From Acidobacteriota bacterium (GTDB lineage: Bacteria; Acidobacteriota; Terriglobia; Terriglobales; Acidobacteriaceae), in contig JAEYQK010000066.1 of the NCBI GenBank assembly GCA_023410055.1, positions 119,750 through 183,749 on the forward strand: a stretch of 64,000 nt of DNA. Direction: 5' to 3'. Made by a program: the position numbers and the translations under genes. Positions within the stretch are counted from its first letter, which is position 1; every line of letters starts with the position of its first letter. Shown one piece after another: positions 51,984-59,926 of the stretch. The notes beneath the pieces were generated by a model, which saw only the letters and a list, made by a program, of their open reading frames with translations, did not search any database and had not been told where the DNA came from.

Positions 51984-52703
51984 ATGAACTACTTCATCGC
52001 TCGCGAAGGTAAAGAGTATGGGCCCTACACCCTTGCCGATTTACAGCGCTATGTGGCCAGCGGCAACATTCTTGTAACCGAGTTGACACGTAACCAGGAA
52101 ACGGGTGAGTGGATTCCGGTTTCGCAGGTCATCGGAAACATTCCCGTACCTGCCTCTGCGCCGATCGCCCCAGTTCGACCGCAAGTTCCGGTACCCATGC
52201 GCGACGGCAATCAGTTGATCGTACCCCGCGGAGCATCTCTTCCTCACTTCTGCGTCAAATGCGCCCAGCCTCCCGACGGCAGCGAGCAGCAGAAGAATTT
52301 TTCCTGGTGTCACCCCGCATTAGCGCTACTGATATTACTGGGGCTGATCGGTATCATCGTTTACGCCGTCGTGTACGGCATCACCAAGAAGCAGATGATG
52401 CTCAATCTCCCGCTTTGTGCTGAACATCAGAGCGCCAAGAAGAAGAAAACCTGGCTGGGCGCACTGCTCCTCTTGGTCTCGCCACTCTTTGTAATCTTGG
52501 CGGTCACCTCGGACAAGCTATGGTTCATCCTCCCATTCCTCGCCCTGCTCCTCGCCGGTGGTATAGTGCTGACCCGCGTTTCACCGCTACGCCCGAAGAA
52601 AATCGACGAGTTCCAAGGCATCTTTCTGGGAGCAGAAGAACCTTTCCTGAACTTGGTCGACTCCCAGAGCGCACAGGCTGCCAGCGCAGGATACGGTTCG
52701 TAG
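51984..52703 (+). CDS. GYF-domain membrane protein (GYF paralogue 2)
   Basis: 239 residues. GYF_2 domain (MNYFIAREGKEYGPYTLADL, then WIPVSQVIGNIP) followed by a cysteine pair and two or three membrane helices. The C-terminal half differs from paralogue 1, so only the GYF module is shared. Its separation by repeats from the neighbours may add internal promoters or mRNA stability elements. Confidence 0.82.
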   Translation: MNYFIAREGKEYGPYTLADLQRYVASGNILVTELTRNQETGEWIPVSQVIGNIPVPASAPIAPVRPQVPVPMRDGNQLIVPRGASLPHFCVKCAQPPDGSEQQKNFSWCHPALALLILLGLIGIIVYAVVYGITKKQMMLNLPLCAEHQSAKKKKTWLGALLLLVSPLFVILAVTSDKLWFILPFLALLLAGGIVLTRVSPLRPKKIDEFQGIFLGAEEPFLNLVDSQSAQAASAGYGS

Positions 52704-52743
52704 TGTTCGACACTTTACGGGGTTTGACCGTTGTTCGGTCTTG

Positions 52744-52827
52744 AGCCCCGCAGGGGCGTGCTAATTTAGCCCGGCACGGCAATACCGGGTGGTGAACAGA
52801 AACATACAAAAGTCCCGTAGGGACGAC
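52744..52827. repeat. REP-like palindromic repeat, copy C
   Basis: agccccgcaggggcg, the shared aatttagcccggcacgg (52763-52779) and agtcccgtagggacg occur in the same order as in copy B. It lies between GYF paralogues 2 and 3. Confidence 0.8.
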
Positions 52828-52854
52828 CAAGACTTCGTAGCAAGCAGGAATACC

Positions 52855-53499
52855 ATGAACTACTTCATCTCACGCGAAGGAAAAGAGTACGGCCCATACA
52901 CTCTGGCCGATCTCCAGCGATATCTTGCTTCCGGCCACGTCCTCATCACTGACCTCACCCGCAGCGAAGGCATGACTACCTGGACTCCGGTATCGCAAGT
53001 TGTCGGCAACATTCCCGTACCCGTCGTGACTGCCCCAGTTCAACCGGCCGGACCACCGGTCGTTGACTTCCCTGCTCCGCCTGCACTGCATTGGGCAGTC
53101 GTACTAGTCATCGGCATCTTTACCTGCAATTTTTTCACTCTCGCCTGGGGCATCGTGCAGTCAGCATTCGTCAAAAGAATTGAACCAAAGAGCAAAAGCC
53201 TCTACTGCTACATAGGCTCCATCGCAGCCGTAGTTCTGTATATCGTCCTAAGCGCCATGGACGTTGTCTCCGAACTGGTCTTTCTCGCCTGGATCGCCAG
53301 CATCGGCCTCTGGATCATCAGCGGCTTCGTCCTGCGTTCCGAACTCGAAGAGCATTACAATACGTCAGAACCCATCTCTCTCGATCTGAGCGGCATCATG
53401 ACGTTCTTCTTCAACGTCTTCTACTTCCAGTACCATCTATATCGAATCGCCGAGCTCAAGAGGACCACGCAGTTGAGTGTCGTGCCTTTGGAGGTTTAG
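52855..53499 (+). CDS. GYF-domain membrane protein (GYF paralogue 3)
   Basis: 214 residues. GYF_2 domain (MNYFISREGKEYGPYTLADL, then WTPVSQVVGNIPVP) followed by about four membrane helices with a DUF-type arrangement ending YFQYHLYRIAEL. The GYF part is closer to paralogue 2 than to 1. The next gene starts immediately after its stop. Confidence 0.82.
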   Translation: MNYFISREGKEYGPYTLADLQRYLASGHVLITDLTRSEGMTTWTPVSQVVGNIPVPVVTAPVQPAGPPVVDFPAPPALHWAVVLVIGIFTCNFFTLAWGIVQSAFVKRIEPKSKSLYCYIGSIAAVVLYIVLSAMDVVSELVFLAWIASIGLWIISGFVLRSELEEHYNTSEPISLDLSGIMTFFFNVFYFQYHLYRIAELKRTTQLSVVPLEV

Positions 53500-53889
53500 T
53501 TGTCGATTCGCGTCAGGGCCCACCTCATCGCGGCACTGGTGTTCGCCGGTGCGTTCGTTCTCTTCCGGTTCGCCCCACAAGACTACGCGTTCTATCCGAA
53601 ATGCCCTACCTGGATCCTGTTCCACCTCTACTGCCCCGGTTGTGGCGCTACCAGAGCCGCCGCCGCGCTCCTCCACGGAAATCTTAAGGACGCAATTCAC
53701 TACAACGCCCTGGTTACCTTCCTGTTGCCATTTCTTGCTGCCTATTTTGCCGTCGCCTACGTCTCCGTAATCCGCAACGGCAAGCCGCGCTGGATCAAGA
53801 TCCCCGTTTCCGTTGCGGTATTCCTTGTTGCCGTCACCTTAATTTTTGCTTTGGTCAGAAACATCCCTGGGTTAATGTTTCCAATATGA
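53500..53889 (+). CDS. DUF2752 membrane protein
   Basis: 129 residues starting at a TTG directly after the previous TAG. Three membrane helices and the DUF2752 signature CPGCGATRA. Function unknown. Its stop overlaps the start of the E2-like gene (ATGA), so it belongs to the operon. Confidence 0.85.
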   Translation: MSIRVRAHLIAALVFAGAFVLFRFAPQDYAFYPKCPTWILFHLYCPGCGATRAAAALLHGNLKDAIHYNALVTFLLPFLAAYFAVAYVSVIRNGKPRWIKIPVSVAVFLVAVTLIFALVRNIPGLMFPI

Positions 53890-54485
53890 TTTCTCCTCGG
53901 ATTCGCAGGCTCAAGCTCGACTACGAGATACTCCAGCGCCGCTTTGCCAACTGGCCCACCATCCAGATCACCGGAACCGCCGGAATTCCGCCTGAAATGT
54001 ATCGCTTCACCTACAATCTGCGCGGACTTTGGGTCGCACCCTCAGGAGAAATTCGCGAGCGCGACGTCCACGTTCTCGAAGTCAACTTGTCGCTCGGCTA
54101 CCCACGCCGGGCTCCTCAGTGTCGAATGTTGACCTCCGTTTTCCATCCCAATTTCGACGACGCCTCTGTCTGCATCGGCGATTTCTGGGCCGCCTCCGAA
54201 GGACTCGACGATCTCATCGTTCGTATTGGACGCATGATCGCCTACCAGGAATACAACACCAAGAGTCCTCTCAACGGGCTTGCCGCAAAATGGGCCGCAC
54301 AGAACACCCACCTGCTCCCCATCGACTCGCGCAACATCGCGCCGCCATCGATCACAGCCGAACCAATAGCCTCTCAGGCCGCTGCCTCTATGCCGCCGTC
54401 ATCTGCCCAAACGCCACCTGCGCCTACTGAAAGTGTGAACCGGGACTCGTCCGATCCCTGGTCCCAGAAGATATCGATTTCCTGA
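53886..54485 (+). CDS. E2 (UBC-fold) ubiquitin-conjugating-like enzyme
   Basis: 199 residues. The UBC signature is present: His87-Pro-Asn89 then catalytic Cys96 in HPNFDDASVCIGDFW, followed by SEGLDDLIVRIGRMI and SPLNGLAAKW. The HPN-to-Cys distance is seven residues, close to eukaryotic E2s. The C-terminal 50 residues are a Pro/Ser/Ala-rich tail. It would accept the modifier from the E1-like enzyme as a thioester. It ends the operon and is followed by a hairpin. Confidence 0.92.
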   Translation: MISPRIRRLKLDYEILQRRFANWPTIQITGTAGIPPEMYRFTYNLRGLWVAPSGEIRERDVHVLEVNLSLGYPRRAPQCRMLTSVFHPNFDDASVCIGDFWAASEGLDDLIVRIGRMIAYQEYNTKSPLNGLAAKWAAQNTHLLPIDSRNIAPPSITAEPIASQAAASMPPSSAQTPPAPTESVNRDSSDPWSQKISIS

Positions 54486-54520
54486 GTTCGCTCTGGAGCG
54501 CTGGCCTCTGGCCGGCTGGC

Positions 54521-54541
54521 GCGAGGACGTCTCGTCCTCGC
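54521..54541. terminator. Hairpin between E2-like and MoaD-like genes
   Basis: GCGAGGACG and CGTCCTCGC form a 9-bp perfect stem with a three-base loop between convergent genes. Confidence 0.5.
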
Positions 54542-54572
54542 ATTGACTGAATCATCCGGTGATGCCGTGGTG

Positions 54573-54869
54573 CTACCCTCCCGCGATCGCGCCGACGATC
54601 AAAAACGGTTCCGCCCCCGACGCTACCGCTTCGGGCAACACCGTGTCCGGCGACTCAAGCGAGTAGTCCTCCTGGCACGCAAAGAAACGCAGGAACGCAC
54701 GCCGCTCTTTCGTCACCTGATCACGGATTGTCCCCAGCAGCATCGGGTACCGGTGTTCAAGCGCGTCCAGAATGCTGCGCTGCGTTACTTCCCCCTGAAC
54801 TTCGAGCAGCACATCCCCGTTCACGCGCGCAAGGTTGCGAAGATGTGGCGGAAGCACTACCCGTATCAT
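54573..54869 (-). CDS. MoaD/ThiS-family protein with C-terminal Gly-Gly
   Basis: 98 residues of beta-grasp pattern (MIRVVLPPHLRNLARVNGDV, late FLIVGAIAGG) ending exactly in Gly-Gly. MoaD and ThiS are sulfur carriers activated by ThiF-type enzymes. It overlaps the BNR-repeat gene start/stop (ATGA) and is convergent with the E2-like gene. It could be a sulfur carrier or a modifier of its own. This gene pair is seen in other bacteria. Confidence 0.85.
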   Translation of the reverse strand: MIRVVLPPHLRNLARVNGDVLLEVQGEVTQRSILDALEHRYPMLLGTIRDQVTKERRAFLRFFACQEDYSLESPDTVLPEAVASGAEPFLIVGAIAGG

Positions 54870-55981
54870 GGCAGCGTCTGCGCCTCCACCGACAGCACCG
54901 CCGGCAGGTCGTGCACGATCGCATTCCAGCTATCGCCGGCATCAGCCGACGCGTACACCTGCCCGCCCGTCGTGCCAAAGTAAATGCCGCACTCGTCCAT
55001 CGAGTCCACCGCCATCGCATCGCGCAACACGTTCACGTAGCAATCCTTCTGCGGCAGGCCTTTCGTCAACGCTTCCCACTCGTTCCCGCCTGTTCGACTG
55101 CGGTAAACGCGCAGCTTTCCCTCCGGAGGAAAATGTTCGGAGTCACTCTTGATCGGCACCACGTAAATCGTCTCCGGTTCGTGCGCGTGAACGTCGATCA
55201 CGAATCCAAAGTCCGTCGGCAGGTTTCCGCTTACCTCGTGCCACGAATCGCCTGCATCGTCCGAACGCATCACGTCCCAGTGCTTCTGCATGAACAGCAC
55301 ATTCGGACGCGACGGGTGCATCGCCACATGATGAACACAGTGCCCGACTTCGGCATTCGGATCGGGGATGTACTGCGAGCGCAGCCCTTGATTAATAGCC
55401 TTCCAACTCTTGCCACCATCATCCGTGCGAAAGGCGCCGGCGGCAGAGATTGCGATGAACATCCGGTCGGAATTGCACGGATCGAGGATGACCGTGTGCA
55501 GGCACATTCCACCCGCACCCGGCTGCCACTGCGGGCCCGACCCATGACCGCGAAGCCCGGGAAGTTCGCTCCAAGTCTGCCCGCCGTCATTCGTGCGGAA
55601 CAGCGCGGCATCCTCGATGCCCGCGTAAACGGTGTCAGGGTCCTTCAGCGACGGCTCAAGATGCCAGACCCGCTTGAACTCCCAGGGATGCGGCGTGCCG
55701 TCATACCACTGATGAGTGCCTGGTACGCCGTCGTAAGCGAACTTGTTTCCGACTGGCTCCCAGGTCTTGCCGCCATCATTGGAACGCTGGATCAGCTGCC
55801 CAAACCATCCGCTGGTCTGCGATGCGTAGATCCGGTTCGGATCGGCAGGCGATCCTTTAACGTGATAGACTTCCCAGCCCGCGAAGTGGGGGCCAGTAAC
55901 ATCCCACTTCTCCCGCTTTCCATCCGACTCAAGAATGAACGCGCCCTTGCGCGTACCGACCAGCACCCGCACTCTGCTCAT
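54866..55981 (-). CDS. BNR/Asp-box repeat beta-propeller protein
   Basis: 371 residues with repeated Asp boxes (RSNDGGKTWEPV, RTNDGGQTWSEL, RTDDGGKSWKAI, RSDDAGDSWHEV, ASADAGDSWNAI). This is a sialidase/sortilin-type propeller. No signal peptide, and the Arg triad of true sialidases is not evident, so enzymatic activity is doubtful. It is coupled to the MoaD-like gene. Confidence 0.85.
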   Translation of the reverse strand: MSRVRVLVGTRKGAFILESDGKREKWDVTGPHFAGWEVYHVKGSPADPNRIYASQTSGWFGQLIQRSNDGGKTWEPVGNKFAYDGVPGTHQWYDGTPHPWEFKRVWHLEPSLKDPDTVYAGIEDAALFRTNDGGQTWSELPGLRGHGSGPQWQPGAGGMCLHTVILDPCNSDRMFIAISAAGAFRTDDGGKSWKAINQGLRSQYIPDPNAEVGHCVHHVAMHPSRPNVLFMQKHWDVMRSDDAGDSWHEVSGNLPTDFGFVIDVHAHEPETIYVVPIKSDSEHFPPEGKLRVYRSRTGGNEWEALTKGLPQKDCYVNVLRDAMAVDSMDECGIYFGTTGGQVYASADAGDSWNAIVHDLPAVLSVEAQTLP

Positions 55982-56048
55982 CCTTCACCTCGCCGCAAAT
56001 TCAAGCTGCGGGATGTTTGGATGCTCCCGGATTGCGATCGGTATCGGA

Positions 56049-56552
56049 CTATTCCTGCTTCTGTCCCAGAGCCTCAGGCAGATTGACCCATGTCTCCGCA
56101 TCGCTCGCCAACAGGGCCGAGAGATAGAGGTCGACATCTTCAGCCGGAAATGCGCTGCGAATCTTCTCCACCCCTGCATGAAGCGCTTCCGGCGTTGGGA
56201 CGATGGTGTTTCCTTCAGGAATAACGCCCTTTTCATGCGGCATTTGCACCGCGTCAAGAAACATGACCAGCATCGCCTGCTGATGATCAAACAGGTAGCT
56301 TCTTATCAACAACGCCGCGAGTGGCTCATCGAGCGTGTCAAACGATGCAAGATAGCCGCCGGCCCTCTCCGCTGGTAACTTCGCGGCCGTCTGCGGGCGC
56401 AGCTTGAACTTCATGGCCAGAAATCCGGATATCCGCTTCTTCTCGCCCATCGTCTCGGTACTGTTGAAAAAAGCGGTGGCAGCCTGACGTCGCCGCCCGT
56501 TGTCCATGTGCTTCCAAATCTGCTGAAACGATTTCACTGCCTCATTCGCCAT
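56049..56552 (-). CDS. Hypothetical soluble protein
   Basis: 167 residues, helical, with FQQIWKHMDNGRRRQAATAF and a DAETWVNLPEAL end. No family recognised. It is separate from both neighbours and shows normal coding composition. Confidence 0.6.
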   Translation of the reverse strand: MANEAVKSFQQIWKHMDNGRRRQAATAFFNSTETMGEKKRISGFLAMKFKLRPQTAAKLPAERAGGYLASFDTLDEPLAALLIRSYLFDHQQAMLVMFLDAVQMPHEKGVIPEGNTIVPTPEALHAGVEKIRSAFPAEDVDLYLSALLASDAETWVNLPEALGQKQE

Positions 56553-56688
56553 TGATCCAGAACTCTCTTATTTAAGGGATGGTGCCCCACGTTCACGAAT
56601 CTAACGTGAGGATTTCTTCAGTATCAGAAAGGCACTGCTCCAGCTGCCCCATGACTTGCCGCAATTCGCAGGCTTTTGCCTCTGAGGC

Positions 56689-57696
56689 CTAGACTTCGTA
56701 TCCTGCTTCAGGTATAAAGCTCGCCTCGAACGCCCACCTATTGCAGCGCGCGACGTCCTCACTAGACATCGCGCCGATCTTGATCAGGAACTGCTGTTCC
56801 TTGAAAACGTTCGTGTGATACAGCTCGGGGCCATCGGTATTCACCGTCATGCGCACCCCGTGTCGAACCAATTTACTCACAATCTTTTTCAGCGCCTGCT
56901 GATCACCAACCATTCCGTTCTTGATGTTCGATGTCGGACACAACTCAAGCGTGATCCCGTTCTCGACCAGCTCATCCATCAGCTTCGCATCCTGCGCCGC
57001 TGCTATTCCATGCCCGATCCGCTTCGGCTTGATCTCGCTCACAACATACCGCATCTCTTCGAGGTTCCCCGTCTCGCCGCAGTGGATCGTCACTCCCAGA
57101 CCCGCATCCTGCGCCTGCCGGAACAGCCGAGTCAGACTCTTCATGGAGAAAGTCTTGCGGTCCGGCCCGGCTAGGTCTATCCCCACGACTCCCTTCCCGT
57201 GATACTTGATCGCCTTCTTCAGAATAATCTCGTTGTGCGCCCGCGAGAGCCGCCGGTCCATCATCAGGATCAATCCGGCCTTCACCTGCGGATACTCCAG
57301 CAGAGCATGCTCCACGCCCCAGAGCGCGGCATTTATGATATGGTCCAGGTCGCGCTCGCCACTGCGATTACGAAACATCGGATTGAAGCGCAGCTCCTGC
57401 AGAACAAGATTGCATTTCCGATATCCGCCGCCGATAACGCTCGCCACCGACTCCTGAATCGCCTCCGGAGACGACTGAATCAGCTCCGTCCACTTATAGA
57501 ACCGCTCATTCATCTCCTTGATGCCGTGGTTCCGGTCGTGGGCTCCCATCGTGACCATCGCCTCAAATTCCCAATAGTCCTTCGTAGGCAAACGAATGCC
57601 CTGCCGGTGAGCAATGGACCACAAGATCGGCGGATCGACCGCGCCACCAAGATGTGTATGCAACTCCGCGCGCGGCGTATTAGTGCTAGCAGGCAT
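56689..57696 (-). CDS. Adenosine deaminase-like metal-dependent hydrolase
   Basis: 335 residues from the ATG at 57696. Metal and catalytic residues are visible in LHTHLGG, GVTIHCGETG, IGHGIAA and the late VNTDGPEL. Canonical adenosine deaminases have two aspartates (TDDP) at this last site; here the second is Gly, so the purine contact differs. Likely a purine nucleoside or modified-nucleoside deaminase. No ribosome site is obvious. Confidence 0.82.
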   Translation of the reverse strand: MPASTNTPRAELHTHLGGAVDPPILWSIAHRQGIRLPTKDYWEFEAMVTMGAHDRNHGIKEMNERFYKWTELIQSSPEAIQESVASVIGGGYRKCNLVLQELRFNPMFRNRSGERDLDHIINAALWGVEHALLEYPQVKAGLILMMDRRLSRAHNEIILKKAIKYHGKGVVGIDLAGPDRKTFSMKSLTRLFRQAQDAGLGVTIHCGETGNLEEMRYVVSEIKPKRIGHGIAAAQDAKLMDELVENGITLELCPTSNIKNGMVGDQQALKKIVSKLVRHGVRMTVNTDGPELYHTNVFKEQQFLIKIGAMSSEDVARCNRWAFEASFIPEAGYEV

Positions 57697-57766
57697 GTCT
57701 GAATAATAAACGACCACCACGCAGCTGCCCAACGCATTATCCCCGCAGCTATGTCGACCTCGCACA

Positions 57767-57804
57767 AAAAAAGGCTGAGATCGGATGGAGGAGAATCTCA
57801 GCCC
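57767..57804 (-). terminator. Intrinsic terminator of receiver gene
   Basis: On the minus strand GGCTGAGAT pairs with ATCTCAGCC and is followed by seven T residues. It lies 24 bases after the stop of the receiver gene. Confidence 0.9.
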
Positions 57805-57827
57805 TTCACACCGCGAAAGTTGGCCGC

Positions 57828-58271
57828 TTACGCGGTGTAACAACGTTCGCCTTCTTGAAACATCGTGCGCATTGCCAGCGCAAACTCTTCCCTGAAGTGA
57901 ATCTTGTACGCAAAAGCATCGGCGCCTGTGTTCCGGCACTGCTCGCGAATCTTTGGCGAATCAATTCCCGACATCAGGACGACCTTCAGCATCGGAAAGT
58001 GCTGTGCCAACATCTCGGCGCATTGAATACCGCCCATCACCGGCATATTGATGTCCATGACAACCAAATCGGGCTGGAGCGACGCAACTGCATCCAGTGC
58101 CTCAACCCCGTTCTTTGCTCGTCCCACAATCTCGATTCTCGGATCACTCTGGAGAAGTCCGCATATCGCATCCAGAACCACATCCGTATCATCCACAACA
58201 ACAGTCCGGATCGATTTTTCCAGAACTACTACGTCCGAAACTACAATTGCTTGCCTTGCCTCTTGCGCCAT
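57828..58271 (-). CDS. Receiver-domain protein
   Basis: 147 residues. Receiver with acidic pair in VVVDDTD, phospho-acceptor Asp in VVMDINMPVMGG, LMSG and Lys in YKIHF. No output domain. A GGTGA before the ATG at 58271 sets the start. It is divergent from another receiver gene. Confidence 0.85.
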   Translation of the reverse strand: MAQEARQAIVVSDVVVLEKSIRTVVVDDTDVVLDAICGLLQSDPRIEIVGRAKNGVEALDAVASLQPDLVVMDINMPVMGGIQCAEMLAQHFPMLKVVLMSGIDSPKIREQCRNTGADAFAYKIHFREEFALAMRTMFQEGERCYTA

Positions 58272-58479
58272 CGACGTCACCTCACCTTTGGCCCCTGCAG
58301 TGAATGAAAACACCTCCATTCAGCCCGGTGTCGTAAAGAACGTGTAAAAACGTGTGCGGCCAGAGCCTGATCGCTGCCCACTTAACGCAACCCTTACGTT
58401 CACATCACTCACTCTTTACTCCGCCACCGCCCCAACCGTGTTCTGATCTCTGTGGGGCAAGACGCAGACAGGAGTAAAC

Positions 58480-58986
58480 ATGGCAACCACCCAAACTCAG
58501 ATATGTCCGGTTCATCAGATCGAACCACCTCGAATGAACGCCCCGTTCGTTAGGACCTTGGTCGTAGACGACAGGCCAGCCATGTCACTGGCAGTCTCAG
58601 CTATCCTCGCTGAGCATCCCTGGATCAACGTCATCGGCAACGAGCGGGACGGCCTCTCCGCCGTGAAGACCGCCTTAACCGAACGTCCCGATCTCATCGT
58701 GATGGACCTCAACATGCCTGTCATGAACGGCCTCAAGGCCACAATGCACATCAAGCAGCGCCTCCCCGAAACCCGTGTCCTCATCATGTCTTCCGATGAT
58801 GATCCGGAAATTGCACTCGCCGCGATGGACTGCGGCGCTGACGGTTTCATTCCCAAGGCAAGCTTAACGAAGAAGCGCGACTGGCACATTCGCCGCCTTT
58901 TCGGTGACGAACTCCACGCCGGGAAATCAAGCAGGAAAGAGGCCTTGGTTTACAGACTCCTAACAACCAATGACATCCCACAGTGA
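58480..58986 (+). CDS. Receiver-domain protein (divergent partner)
   Basis: 168 residues. A 22-residue N-terminal extension (TQICPVHQIEPPRMNAP) precedes a receiver with VVDDRPAM, Asp in IVMDLNMPVMNG, MSSDDDPE and Lys in IPKASL. The C-terminus is about 25 residues beyond the fold with no DNA-binding motif. CAGGAG is upstream of the ATG. It is homologous to the divergent gene at 57.8 kb. Confidence 0.85.
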   Translation: MATTQTQICPVHQIEPPRMNAPFVRTLVVDDRPAMSLAVSAILAEHPWINVIGNERDGLSAVKTALTERPDLIVMDLNMPVMNGLKATMHIKQRLPETRVLIMSSDDDPEIALAAMDCGADGFIPKASLTKKRDWHIRRLFGDELHAGKSSRKEALVYRLLTTNDIPQ

Positions 58987-59047
58987 AACGATATTCGCTG
59001 CAATTCCACAGGCCGTAGCCGTTTCTGAACGAGTAAGGAGAGAGTAG

Positions 59048-59647
59048 ATGATCACCCGCATCTTAGCTACCACACTGATGTTCGTGGGAATCGGGTTCGC
59101 ACAGATGCCAACCCCACCCATGCCACCAGGCCCAATGCCTCAAGGGCCGACATTTCACGTCTTTACCGGAGGCCACCAGCACATCGGCGCTCCGGAATGG
59201 TGGAGAAATCCGGAAATCGCCCAGAAGATCGGCATCACCGATGCCCAACTCGAAAAGCTCAACCAACTCGCTTTCGACGATCACATGAAGATGATCGACG
59301 TTAGGGCCGCACTTGAGCGCGAAGAACTGAAACTGAGACATCTGATGGACGCCTCGACCCTGGACGAAAACCAAATTCTCGCTCAGATCGACAAGGTTGC
59401 TACTCAGCGCGCGCAAATCGAAAAAGCGCAGGTTCAGATGATGCTCGCCGTGCGGCGCGTGCTTACACCCGAACAGTTGAAGAAATTCCGTGAGGTTAGC
59501 CCTTTCGGCGGGACCCGCGAGCGCCTCGACGATGATCGCGGTCCGGGTGGAAATCGCATGTTCTTCAGACAAGAGTTCAGGCGCGCCCCAGGCATGCCCA
59601 ACCGCGGCCCTGACAATGCCCCTCCCGAAGCATCCCCGCAGAAATAG
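59048..59647 (+). CDS. Spy/CpxP-like periplasmic protein
   Basis: 199 residues. Signal peptide to about residue 19, a Pro/Met-rich stretch, then a helical core (IGITDAQLEKLNQLAFDD, ALEREELKLRHLMDAS, VLTPEQLKKFREV) with the LTPEQ motif of LTXXQ/Spy proteins. Such proteins act as periplasmic chaperones or metal-stress sensors, often with a two-component system. The kinase pair downstream fits this. Confidence 0.75.
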   Translation: MITRILATTLMFVGIGFAQMPTPPMPPGPMPQGPTFHVFTGGHQHIGAPEWWRNPEIAQKIGITDAQLEKLNQLAFDDHMKMIDVRAALEREELKLRHLMDASTLDENQILAQIDKVATQRAQIEKAQVQMMLAVRRVLTPEQLKKFREVSPFGGTRERLDDDRGPGGNRMFFRQEFRRAPGMPNRGPDNAPPEASPQK

Positions 59648-59659
59648 AAAAATGCCGCT

Positions 59660-59688
59660 GGCCGGACGGCAACACTGTCCGGCCTTTT
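59660..59688 (+). terminator. Intrinsic terminator after Spy-like gene
   Basis: GGCCGGAC pairs with GTCCGGCC and is followed by TTTTA. Confidence 0.75.
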
Positions 59689-59772
59689 ACTCACTCTTTA
59701 CAACTCGCAATCAGCACGTTTCCTAGACTGTACCGTTATCGAAAGTGCAGACATCGGTGCTCAGAGCTTAAT

Positions 59773-59910
59773 ATGGTTGAAGTGACGGACGTTTTCATGG
59801 TCCTCGAGTGGGTTCTGCTGTGCGGGATCATAGCAATCGTCGGATTTGCCGCCTTGGTCGAATTCACAAGTCCCCGCGCCAAATCCGCTATCGGGAAACG
59901 GATCGACTGA
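59773..59910 (+). CDS. Possible 45-residue single-helix membrane protein
   Basis: MVEVTDVFMVLEWVLLCGII then a hydrophobic run and a basic end. It lies 16 bases before the kinase start and could be a small membrane partner. No ribosome site or family support. Confidence 0.35.
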   Translation: MVEVTDVFMVLEWVLLCGIIAIVGFAALVEFTSPRAKSAIGKRID

Positions 59911-59926
59911 CACGCTTTTTGTAACT

